NCBI GenBank assembly: GCA_001803565.1
Contig: MHDQ01000282.1
Coordinates: 1 to 16,331 of the forward strand
Direction of reading: 5' to 3'
Origin: Nitrospinae bacterium RIFCSPLOWO2_12_FULL_45_22
Lineage (GTDB): Bacteria; 2-12-FULL-45-22
DNA length: 16,331 bases
The notes under the pieces were generated by a model, which had not been told where the DNA came from, ran no database searches, and was given only the letters and a program-made list of their open reading frames with translations. Shown here piece by piece: positions 7,071 to 14,245 of this stretch (positions are counted from its first letter, which is position 1; each line of letters begins with the position of its first letter). The position numbers and the translations under genes were made by a program.

Positions 7071-7548
7071 GCAGGGCTATTTCCGATTCCTGGCTGGTCG
7101 AGAAGAAAACGAAGGAGAAAGGATTTTCCCTGGGGTTTTTCAAAGAAGAGTACGTCAAGCAATTTCCCGCGGCGACCGTCTGGAGAGAAGGCCGGATCGT
7201 GGCTTTTGCCAATATCTGGCAAGGAGCCGGGAAGGAGGAGATCTCGATCGACCTCATGTGCTACCAACCGGAGGCTCCCCACGGAGTTATGGAGTACTTG
7301 TTCATCGAGCTCATACTGTGGGGAAAAAGAGAGGGGTATCACTGGTTTAGCCTGGGCATGGCGCCTTTGTGTTCCGTCATGGAGAACATTTTTACAATTT
7401 TCAGGGTTTGCGTCACTACAAGGAGAAGTTCGATCCGGTCTGGGAGCCTCGCTACCTGGTTTCTCCCGGAGGTCTGACACTGCCCGGCATTTTCAACAAT
7501 TTAGCTTCTCTCATTTCGGGGGGCATCACTGGGGTCTTCGGCAAGTGA
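7070..7548 (+). pseudogene. mprF: mprF 3' fragment (lysyl-phosphatidylglycerol synthase C-terminal domain), frameshifted
   Basis: A remnant of the cytoplasmic aminoacyl-transfer domain (DUF2156) of MprF, which adds lysine or another amino acid to phosphatidylglycerol. The first half reads in one frame: ISDSWLVEKKTKEKGFSLGF, then RIVAFANIW, then GVMEYLFIELILWGKREGY and FSLGMAPL, up to about 7369. The ending lies in a different frame from about 7360 to the TGA at 7546: [20 protein letters not shown], then [14 protein letters not shown] and the C-terminal [11 protein letters not shown]. From the family, roughly 20 residues (the SGLE...LWNRLG stretch) should lie between these halves, so a deletion with loss of frame has occurred. 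The N-terminal membrane domain and most of the catalytic domain are absent. It is non-functional and its left edge abuts a 16-bp repeat. Confidence 0.85.
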
Positions 7549-7675
7549 GCGAGCCCAGTTGGAACATGGCGCAAACTTCACAGGCCCGATTGGCTGAGAA
7601 GCTCTTGACCCAAGGCCGATTTTCTTACCTTGCGGAAAAAAGGAGTTGAGCGTAAACTCTTGAATTTGTATAACC

Positions 7676-7701
7676 AAACGGACCGGGGGTTTGGCCCGTT
7701 T
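7676..7701. terminator. Possible hairpin terminator after the mprF remnant
   Basis: The arms 7676-7684 and 7693-7701 (AAACGG-CC with GGCCCGTTT) pair at 8 of 9 positions around an 8-nt loop. Only three T residues close the right arm, so it would be a weak factor-independent terminator. It lies about 130 nt after the mprF stop and before the YejM-like gene. Confidence 0.3.
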
Positions 7702-7835
7702 ACCAATTTCCAGGCACTATAGAGGAAACCCAACCGTGAAACCCGACCAGAGAAAACTAGATAAAGGCAACCCAGCCTATTCCTTTACAAAAGTTTTGCA
7801 TCATTATTTTTTTTGTTTCATACGTCATAGTTTTA

Positions 7836-9680
7836 TTGTTATGTTTGGGGTTTTTAAAATATGTGCACTTCACCGATATAGAAACCGATATTTTTTCCAT
7901 AACGGTTTATCTGACCTATTCTCTGATCTATCTCCTTTTCTCTATAATAGCGACCTATATCGTTAACCTTTTGAGAATGGTGAATAAATTTAAACATTCC
8001 AGGCTACTGTTCTATTTTATTTGCACCGTTGCAGTGATTACCACTGCATTTACAAATATGATGATTTTCGCGGATTATAAGATTTTTACTATGTTTGGTT
8101 TTCATTTTAATGGCTTCGTTTGGAATCTAATAACTACGCCGGGTGGTATTAGATCTATGGGTGCAGACCTATCGACCCACATAAGTGTTGCTTTATTTGC
8201 AATATTTTTTGTTTTAATGCAAATTGCATTATTGTATGGAATAAATAAGTTATTATCCAATAATAATAGCCTATTATTTAAAAAACATGAATATAAATTT
8301 AGGAAGTCTTATCGTATGCTATTAATATGTTTTCTTATTTTAACTGTAACGGAGCGTATCACATTCGGCATATGCCATTTGCGGAGTTATACGCCTGTTA
8401 TTGAGGCAGCGGGTAAATTTCCCTTTTATATTCCTTTAACATTTTCAGAATTTGCCAAAAAAATGGGGGTTAAAAGAGTCAAGACTGATCAACTTACTAT
8501 TCACGTAAAATCATCGGTGCTAGAATATCCTCTTGAAAAATTAACGGTAAGACCGCCGTCTCATCCTGTAAACGTGGTTTGGCTTGTATCGGAATCATGG
8601 AGGGCCGATACGCTGACGCCTGAAATTATGCCCGGAACCTATGCTTTTGCTGAACATGCTCACCGATTTACCAATCACTACAGTGGCGGGAACGGCACCC
8701 GTATGGGAGTTTTTTCGATGTTTTACGGTGTATACGGCTCCTATTGGCTCAATTTTCTGAACAGTGGACGGGCACCGTTGATCATGGATTTGATGCAGCG
8801 GGAGAATTATCAATTTGATATGTTTACCAGTGCGGAATTTACCTATCCTGAATTTGACAGGACCGTTTTTGTCAATATCCCAACTCGGTTACTGCATCAA
8901 TCCGGTGGAACGGGCGGGTTTATAAATGACCGGAATAATGTTTCCGAGCTCATCAACTTCATCAAAAACTGTGACAAAAACCGCCCGTTTATGACCTTTA
9001 TGTTTTTCGAATCGCCTCATTCCCCATATACGTTTCCGGAAGATTGTATAGTCAGAAAAGACTACTTGCCTCATATTAATTATGCGATTACTGATATAAA
9101 GAAAAATATTGAATTGATCCATAATCGCTATATTAATTCAGTACATCACCTGGATACTCAGTTTGAGCGGATATTTGAATTCTTTAAAAAAGAGAAACTT
9201 TTAGAAAATACCATTGTGGTTGTCACTGGAGATCACGGTGAGGAATTCATGGAGAAAGGACATTGGGGGCATCGGTCTTCTTTTGTCGAGGAGCAAATAC
9301 GAGTTCCTCTGGTAATATACATTCCAGGATCAGGTAATGATGTCCATAACTCCATAACAAGCCACATCGATATTGTTCCTACAATAGCACCCTACCTTGG
9401 TATAAAAAACAAATCGGAAGATTACTGTCTGGGATATGATCTACTTGGAAATATCAAAAAGAATTATGCCGTTGTTTCGGACTGGTACCATATAGCAATC
9501 ATCAATGATCAATATAAATATGTAGTTCCGGTCAAGGACACAGTCGTTTCACTCAGCTACCTGTTTACCAGAGGTGATAAAAAAATCGAAAGTCAGGATG
9601 AGTTCTTTGTCGAAGGAAAAAATATTCTTTTGGAGATCATGGCCAATTTAGGGAGATTTTTAAAAAAAGGGACCTCTTAA
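7836..9680 (+). CDS. YejM/LtaS-like sulfatase-fold membrane protein
   Basis: An inner-membrane protein with an N-terminal helical bundle and a C-terminal alkaline-phosphatase/sulfatase domain, of the YejM (PbgA) and lipoteichoic acid synthase group. The segment GFHFNGFVWNLITTPGG (88-104) is typical of YejM-like proteins. Helices lie near 20-46, 57-78, 113-140 and 159-180. The globular domain keeps a full-looking metal site: E253 (LVSESWRAD), T288 as the nucleophile position (GGNGTRMGVFSMFYG), H395 (ESPHSPY), D466-H467 (TGDHGEE) and H476. Pseudo-enzyme YejM has lost part of its site, so this member may be catalytic. The reading frame is open upstream to 7761 and encodes the missing first helix, but has no ATG or GTG. 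The called start is TTG 7836 inside that helix. A GTG at 7736 with a good GAGGA site lies in another frame, suggesting a 5' frameshift. The gene is clearly more AT-rich than its neighbours. Confidence 0.8.
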   Translation: MLCLGFLKYVHFTDIETDIFSITVYLTYSLIYLLFSIIATYIVNLLRMVNKFKHSRLLFYFICTVAVITTAFTNMMIFADYKIFTMFGFHFNGFVWNLITTPGGIRSMGADLSTHISVALFAIFFVLMQIALLYGINKLLSNNNSLLFKKHEYKFRKSYRMLLICFLILTVTERITFGICHLRSYTPVIEAAGKFPFYIPLTFSEFAKKMGVKRVKTDQLTIHVKSSVLEYPLEKLTVRPPSHPVNVVWLVSESWRADTLTPEIMPGTYAFAEHAHRFTNHYSGGNGTRMGVFSMFYGVYGSYWLNFLNSGRAPLIMDLMQRENYQFDMFTSAEFTYPEFDRTVFVNIPTRLLHQSGGTGGFINDRNNVSELINFIKNCDKNRPFMTFMFFESPHSPYTFPEDCIVRKDYLPHINYAITDIKKNIELIHNRYINSVHHLDTQFERIFEFFKKEKLLENTIVVVTGDHGEEFMEKGHWGHRSSFVEEQIRVPLVIYIPGSGNDVHNSITSHIDIVPTIAPYLGIKNKSEDYCLGYDLLGNIKKNYAVVSDWYHIAIINDQYKYVVPVKDTVVSLSYLFTRGDKKIESQDEFFVEGKNILLEIMANLGRFLKKGTS

Positions 9681-9938
9681 CCATCGAGTCAGATCGGGAG
9701 GCATCCCCAGCGCCTTCCACAATGGAGCGCGTGGGCCAGGAAGAAGGACGCAATTCGAAATCCCCAGGAAGGGCCGCTAATCTTGGCCCAGACCACGATT
9801 CCTTCTTTCGAGATTTGGAGAAGTTGATAAGGAATTGCTTTTTTGTTTAGGAAAGATTAACATAGCGATAAAGAAGATGGCAACCTTTTTTTTCTAGCTT
9901 TGAAAGGGAATTTCTATTTATCGAGCCAGAAGAAGTAA
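9681..9938. other. Intergenic debris, no convincing gene
   Basis: About 260 nt after the YejM-like gene without a supportable gene. It holds an imperfect inverted repeat around 9734-9795 (TGGGCCA with TGGCCCA) and several poly-T/poly-A runs. A 42-codon frame from ATG 9722 has no ribosome binding site and no recognisable similarity. Confidence 0.4.
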
Positions 9939-10250
9939 TTAAGAGATAGATAGGGTAGTAAGAGCTTGTTGTGAGGCAGATTTTTTCATAGACTCTCTCG
10001 CCCTTAGGTGAAGATTCCCGGTTGGGTGGGTCTCTGGAAGGTCATCCTCAGGTCTTGCTTGAGGTGCTTCACCCGGTCTCTGGATACCCTGTTTCTTGCG
10101 TATCCCTCGTGATTTATTTGAATACCATCCGTAATAGCGCACCATACTGAAACAAGTTCAGCACAGGTCTGGAATGGTAGATAACTGTGCCCGTCTTCTC
10201 GATATAGCTCATCTTCTCAAGGGAAAAGGTATTGCGGATAATATACTGTG
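9939..10250 (-). pseudogene. IS91-family (Y2) transposase relic
   Basis: Two pieces of a rolling-circle IS91-type transposase can be read on the minus strand. Upstream, from about 10250, is QYIIRNTFSLEKMSYIEKTG followed by TVIYHS. After a gap in the homology and a change of frame, from 10145, comes MVRYYGWYSNKSRGIRKKQG. Both are characteristic of the C-terminal part of the Y2 transposase, where they are normally separated by about 30 residues (the usual HIPNKGEQ region is missing here). The N-terminal catalytic part is absent, and the end does not show the usual CPxC zinc motif. It is a dead fragment. Its 5' edge coincides with the second copy of the 16-bp direct repeat. Confidence 0.7.
10235..10250. 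repeat. 16-bp direct repeat, copy 2
   Basis: Identical to 7055-7070 and in the same orientation, 3180 nt away. It forms the 5' edge of the IS91-type relic. Confidence 0.55.
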
Positions 10251-10307
10251 ATCGGGCGGTTTGGAACGGCACGGACTGACATCATGTGGACGCATTTCTG
10301 TCGTGGA

Positions 10308-10367
10308 AATGGATTGATGAACCACTGGATCACGAGAAAACATCAATCCATTGATCCATCAATCCAT
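10308..10367. repeat. Inverted and direct repeats beyond the patatin-like gene
   Basis: A perfect 12-bp inverted repeat (AATGGATTGATG 10308-10319, CATCAATCCATT 10341-10352) encloses 21 nt. The word CATCAATCCAT is repeated directly at 10341-10351 and 10357-10367. The set begins 2 nt beyond the stop of the minus-strand patatin-like gene, so its RNA would form an AU-rich hairpin there. It may act as an end-of-transcript structure. No clear U-run follows. Confidence 0.6.
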
Positions 10368-10368
10368 G

Positions 10369-13233
10369 CTACGCGTCTCTTTGCCAGCCTTTCAAAGTCT
10401 CAAACTCCGCCAGTGCCTGCTTCCCAAGATGCTCCCCTAGCGCTCGATAGGCCTCGAACTGGGCGTCGTCGAAGAACTGGTCGCCCGTGGATTGATGCGG
10501 AAAATCCGGGTGGTTCTTGTGGTAGTTGTTGATATGCACCGGAACCTCTTGCGCTGGCTCGTTTATGGAGGCTTTCAGGTAAAGCAGTCTTCCTTCCGAC
10601 GGATCCTGATCTGCCGTCTTCGGATAAGAAATTTTGCCTTCCGCTACACTTTTCTTGCTAAGCTGAGAAGACCCATCCTTGTTTTTTTCGGGTACGATCG
10701 CTGTCAAGTCGATATCAATCTCGATATTCTCCTCGATGAAAGCCATTCTGACCGCGTTGTTGAAGGATTCGAACCCGTATTCCGGGTCGGCCTCTCCGTC
10801 GCAGACCACGATGACCCGGCAGCGCCTCTGCAGAAGAGGTAGAAGCCCCAGGTTATCTCCGGTGTGTCCGCCGTCGGATAAGTTGACTATGCGCCCCCGC
10901 GCGGTGAAGCGGCCCAATAATTCCTTCCCCAACCACCAGGGCCAAAAGGTCATCCCCTGCTCCGGATTCCTATCGCTCTTGCAGTAGAGCCACGGATTGG
11001 CCATCCAGTAGCCCAGGCGCACGTTGAACAGAGTAGTCGCGAAGGCCTGCGCCCAGAAAGAATGGTACCCCATGGCTGAGCCTGCCGCTGCTGCCGAGAT
11101 GGTCATGGCCCTGGCCAGCTTGGTTTCGCCGCCGCGATATCTGTCCGTCGGAACATATCCCGTCACTCTGGATCCGATATAGTTCTTGGTGAAGATGAAA
11201 TGCTCGGAAAGCATGGTCTTGCGGTTCAGCTCATCGGAGCCTTGCAGGTTGAGGGCTGCCACGATAATGTGGTAAGGCGCACGATGGTTGTTTTTGCCGA
11301 GATCGGCCAGCCTAAGGTTTTCGCTGTTGCGCACGCTTACCAGCGGCATGCCTTGGCGCTGGTGCGGATCGCTGCGCGTGATACGGGCGTCGGTCTTTAG
11401 GTAAGCCTCGGTCAGCCGGTCCCGGTAGAAGTAATGCGGTGAGATTCGGTTGGAGTTTACCATCGTCCCCAACAAACTGAAAACAACCACGGCGCCGGCG
11501 AAAATAATCAACGGGGCACCATTGATCGCAAACGCAGCCGGAGACCAAACTAGCGTAAACTTCGGGTAAACCGAGGTCAGCAGGAAGGCGGAGACCCAAT
11601 CGAAGGTCAACGCGACAAACAATAAGAGCAAAAGGGTCAGTATGGGTTTCTTGAGTACGTTCATGACTTTGCTTGTTTTCGTCTTCGGATCGAATTTCTT
11701 CTGGAGCACGAAATAGCTTGCCAAAAGCGACACCAGCGACCACCAAAATTTCAGCTTGAAATAACTTAATGAAAATAGCAAGACCAGACCGACCGGCACC
11801 AGCGCGGCCAGCACCACGCCGTAAAAGGCCGCGCCCTGGATCGCGTTGAATAACGAGCGTCGTACCCGATCCCATTCCGGCAGGATCGATTTGCTCCAAG
11901 TACCCAGAACCACAGAAGCAAGCCCGCCGCCAAGCGCAAACGCTAACGGCAGAAAGAGTACGGCCAGGTAACTGCTATTGGCCAGCCTCAATGAATGGTA
12001 AACGCCATACGCCAGCGTCGCCACCGCCGGCACCACAACAGAGGCCCAATTGAAGATAAAAATGTATCTGGATTCAAAATGGTCCTCCACGTTGAAGCCA
12101 GATTTGGCTTGCTCGAAGGCATGGCTTTTAGGGTCGTAGATTCTGTTGCGAACAGAGCGGAGCCTCAAAAAGAAAATCGAGCACCAGACGACTCCGCCGA
12201 TGAAAAAAAACAGATAAGCTGTTTTTTTTTCGGAAAAACCGCCATAAAGCATGTGGTAGAGCGGCTCGCCAATGCGCGCGTAAGCCCATGTTTTGAGCTC
12301 ATTTACAACATAATCGACGCGGCTGTCTTCGACATCACCTGCATACATCAAGATTGAGTCATAGTCGTCGCTGGCCAGGCCGGGCAGTACACCGCGAACA
12401 GTGGCCACAAAATCATCTTTTCCCCTAAAGAAACCCCGATCTTGTAGGTAAACCAGTTGGGCTAGGGCGCTGTCGGAAAAGCCATCGGCTTTTAGGCAGT
12501 CCAACGTCTTCTGCGTAATCTTGTAGTAGCTGTTCTCGGAATAATTGAGCTCCCGTAGAAAAGGCGTGGCGGTTAGGATCGAATCCGGCTTAGAAGCCGA
12601 TCTCCCAAGCCGGTCTCCGGTGTCAGACGGATATTCGGTTATCGCCAACAGAATGAAATGTATCAACGACACGAGGGCAAAAAGGAGAAGCGTGTAGAGT
12701 ACGAGATGGTGCAAGATACCGGCAAAGAGGGTGCCGACGGCGCGCTGGAAATCGCGGCTCAAAATACCCTTGCGCGGAACGATGTACTCGCCGTGGGTGC
12801 GCAGGTGGTGCATCTGATGCCGAACGTTCAGCTTGGTGTCGTCTTTGCCGGCGTATTCAGCCGATTCGTTCAGGCCCACAAAGGGCGAGTTTTCCGGATC
12901 CACGCCAACGACTTCTTGGGCTTCGTCCGGCTTGTCGGGGGAGAGCAGAGATGTCAAACAGCTTCCGATATAGCCGCCACCGGAAACCGTACTCAGGTAG
13001 TCGAATCTCCTGAAGATCCGCCCCTTTATGAAGCTCTGCATGATCCCCAGGCACAGAGTCGCCGAGCGAATACCGCCGCCGGAAAAGCAAATACCAGTTA
13101 GAGAAGCATCGTCGGATAAACTGGGGAGATCGTTTTTCTTGCGCCTATCTTCGATATATGCCTTTTCGGAACGAATGACATCTGCCAAGTCGTGTGTGTG
13201 ACTATCTTGACCGTTTGATGGCTTCCCGTCCAT
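10369..13233 (-). CDS. Large membrane-embedded patatin-like phospholipase
   Basis: A 954-residue predicted lipid acyl hydrolase. The N-terminus carries a patatin/cPLA2-like oxyanion loop (GICFSGGGIRSATLCLGIM, G52-G54). The likely nucleophile S84 lies in YLSTVSGGGYIGS, so the motif is V-S-G-G-G rather than the usual G-x-S-x-G. The second dyad residue, about D787, is in IVNLSDGGHTGDNLGLLPLL. Between them, roughly residues 168-600, are about eight hydrophobic helices, for example VLYTLLLFALVSLIHFILL, AYLFFFIGGVVWCSIFFLRL and PILTLLLLLFVALTF. The two halves of the hydrolase must come together around a membrane domain. ATG 13233 has an excellent AGGAGGAGG site 6 nt upstream. The gene stands alone, with no partner on its strand nearby. 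Substrate and role (lipid turnover, envelope or defence) cannot be told from sequence. Confidence 0.8.
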   Translation of the reverse strand: MDGKPSNGQDSHTHDLADVIRSEKAYIEDRRKKNDLPSLSDDASLTGICFSGGGIRSATLCLGIMQSFIKGRIFRRFDYLSTVSGGGYIGSCLTSLLSPDKPDEAQEVVGVDPENSPFVGLNESAEYAGKDDTKLNVRHQMHHLRTHGEYIVPRKGILSRDFQRAVGTLFAGILHHLVLYTLLLFALVSLIHFILLAITEYPSDTGDRLGRSASKPDSILTATPFLRELNYSENSYYKITQKTLDCLKADGFSDSALAQLVYLQDRGFFRGKDDFVATVRGVLPGLASDDYDSILMYAGDVEDSRVDYVVNELKTWAYARIGEPLYHMLYGGFSEKKTAYLFFFIGGVVWCSIFFLRLRSVRNRIYDPKSHAFEQAKSGFNVEDHFESRYIFIFNWASVVVPAVATLAYGVYHSLRLANSSYLAVLFLPLAFALGGGLASVVLGTWSKSILPEWDRVRRSLFNAIQGAAFYGVVLAALVPVGLVLLFSLSYFKLKFWWSLVSLLASYFVLQKKFDPKTKTSKVMNVLKKPILTLLLLLFVALTFDWVSAFLLTSVYPKFTLVWSPAAFAINGAPLIIFAGAVVVFSLLGTMVNSNRISPHYFYRDRLTEAYLKTDARITRSDPHQRQGMPLVSVRNSENLRLADLGKNNHRAPYHIIVAALNLQGSDELNRKTMLSEHFIFTKNYIGSRVTGYVPTDRYRGGETKLARAMTISAAAAGSAMGYHSFWAQAFATTLFNVRLGYWMANPWLYCKSDRNPEQGMTFWPWWLGKELLGRFTARGRIVNLSDGGHTGDNLGLLPLLQRRCRVIVVCDGEADPEYGFESFNNAVRMAFIEENIEIDIDLTAIVPEKNKDGSSQLSKKSVAEGKISYPKTADQDPSEGRLLYLKASINEPAQEVPVHINNYHKNHPDFPHQSTGDQFFDDAQFEAYRALGEHLGKQALAEFETLKGWQRDA

Positions 13234-13274
13234 TTTGGTCCTCCTCCTAACCTGAATAATTCCTATTTCCTAAC

Positions 13275-13288
13275 GCGGCAAGAGCCGC
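13275..13288. repeat. Small hairpin in the patatin-like gene leader
   Basis: GCGGC (13275-13279) and GCCGC (13284-13288) pair perfectly around a 4-nt loop, about 40 nt upstream of the start codon. There is no T-run; its role is unknown. The rest of 13234-13411 shows no gene. Confidence 0.3.
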
Positions 13289-13411
13289 AAATCGAAAACT
13301 TTGGGTATTAAAAATGTGGCTCTATGTCGATCAGTGTGGGTAAAATAGTAGTGCTTAAGAATGTGTTTGCCAACGGATGTACACTGACTAAAAATGACCC
13401 CCTCTGTTAAT

Positions 13412-13645
13412 CTAAGTGGTCTTGCTTTCTTTAAGGCGATAGACACTGATAGCCATGTCCGGGCACATCTGACCGCAGATACCGCAAGCATTACATTTCT
13501 CAGGTTCGGATATAACAGGCAATAGATAGCCCTCTGGATTGATCTTTCCCTGGGAAAGCGTAATACAGGATTGAGGGCAAAATACTATGCACAATTCACA
13601 TCCCTTACAAAGGATTTCATTAATGACAACCTCTCCCTTAGCCAC
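13412..13645 (-). CDS. 2-oxoacid:ferredoxin oxidoreductase delta subunit (2[4Fe-4S] ferredoxin)
   Basis: The ferredoxin-like subunit that passes electrons from the TPP centre to soluble ferredoxin. The 77 residues hold two cubane motifs: C13-x2-C16-x2-C19-x3-C23 and C51-x2-C54-x2-C57-x3-C61, each Cys followed by Pro at the last position. The length and the segment between the motifs (GKINPEGYLLPV) fit the KorD/VorD type. The start is GTG 13645, with GGGGAG about 7 nt upstream. It is the last gene of the four-gene operon, 25 nt after the gamma subunit. No obvious terminator hairpin follows. Confidence 0.9.
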   Translation of the reverse strand: MAKGEVVINEILCKGCELCIVFCPQSCITLSQGKINPEGYLLPVISEPEKCNACGICGQMCPDMAISVYRLKESKTT

Positions 13646-13670
13646 TTTTCTCTCCCCATATGAACCGAGG

Positions 13671-14234
13671 TTAATCTTTATAATTCCTTACCAGCTTAGC
13701 TCCTTCTCGTAGGGCTTTTTTATTGAGGGGCAACAGCGTTTCCCAAATTTCAGCCCCCCTTCCCCGGGACCGCTCTCCCAGGCCATCTTCGACAGCCTCG
13801 ATGGGTAGGGCCTGGGTTGCTTCCAGATAAGCACCCAAAAAAATCAGGTTAGCTACCCGTCCAGAACCGATCTCAGTAGCTCGCTTTGTTGCCGGCAGAT
13901 AATAAGTCTGAACGTCATTCCTTGCGATTTTTTCTTTTGATAAAGTGCTATCTAGAAAAAATATCCCTCCTGGCTTCACTCGGCTTTGATATTCTGAAAG
14001 GAATTGGGGATGCATAAGGATCACGGACGGTACTTCTAAGCGGAGGGCCGACTTGATCTCTTGATCTGAAAGAATGGTAATAGACTCACTTGGCCAGCCG
14101 CGCATTAATGTGGCATAATTGGGAAAAAAGGTTACATAGTTATATTTTTTCATACCTGTTTCCGCCAGCAGTCTTCCAGCCAGGAGCACACCCTGTCCTC
14201 CTACGCCAGCTATTGCGACTTCAAATCTACTCAT
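13671..14234 (-). CDS. 2-oxoacid:ferredoxin oxidoreductase gamma subunit
   Basis: The gamma domain of the pyruvate/ketoisovalerate/2-oxoglutarate oxidoreductase family, which binds the CoA end of the reaction. The 187 residues start with the family motif EVAIAGVGGQGVLLAGRLLA (VGGQG at 11-15), followed by FPNYATLMRGWPSESITI, a variant of the usual YGPEMRGG segment. Length is normal. ATG 14234 follows the beta stop by 11 nt with AGGAGG between them. Together with alpha, beta and delta it forms the Vor/Kor-type enzyme. Confidence 0.92.
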   Translation of the reverse strand: MSRFEVAIAGVGGQGVLLAGRLLAETGMKKYNYVTFFPNYATLMRGWPSESITILSDQEIKSALRLEVPSVILMHPQFLSEYQSRVKPGGIFFLDSTLSKEKIARNDVQTYYLPATKRATEIGSGRVANLIFLGAYLEATQALPIEAVEDGLGERSRGRGAEIWETLLPLNKKALREGAKLVRNYKD

Positions 14235-14245
14235 GTCTCCGCCTC

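Noticed and set aside
6803-7477. A 224-codon plus-strand frame taken as one gene
   Set aside because: Its first third is antisense to the transposase and only the part after about 7070 matches MprF, so it is a chance joining of unrelated DNA.
7001-7480. Minus-strand frames opposite the mprF remnant
   Set aside because: No recognisable domain; the plus strand explains the sequence. Only the short QYIIR read near 7056-7070 may be real IS91 debris.
9722-9850. A 42-codon frame after the YejM-like gene
   Set aside because: No ribosome binding site and no recognisable features.
10148-10167. GAAACAAGTTCAGCAC word similar to a widespread intergenic repeat
   Set aside because: Too short and without a paired arm here; it may simply be part of the degraded IS91-type relic.
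10679-13101. Plus-strand frames of 100-150 codons
   Set aside because: They are shadows of the patatin-like gene, which has a strong ribosome binding site and motifs on the minus strand.
13378-13402. TGTACACTGACTAAAAATGA followed by a C-run, reminiscent of an IS21-type element end
   Set aside because: Only one copy and no istA/istB sequence in the window; the resemblance is from memory and cannot be confirmed.
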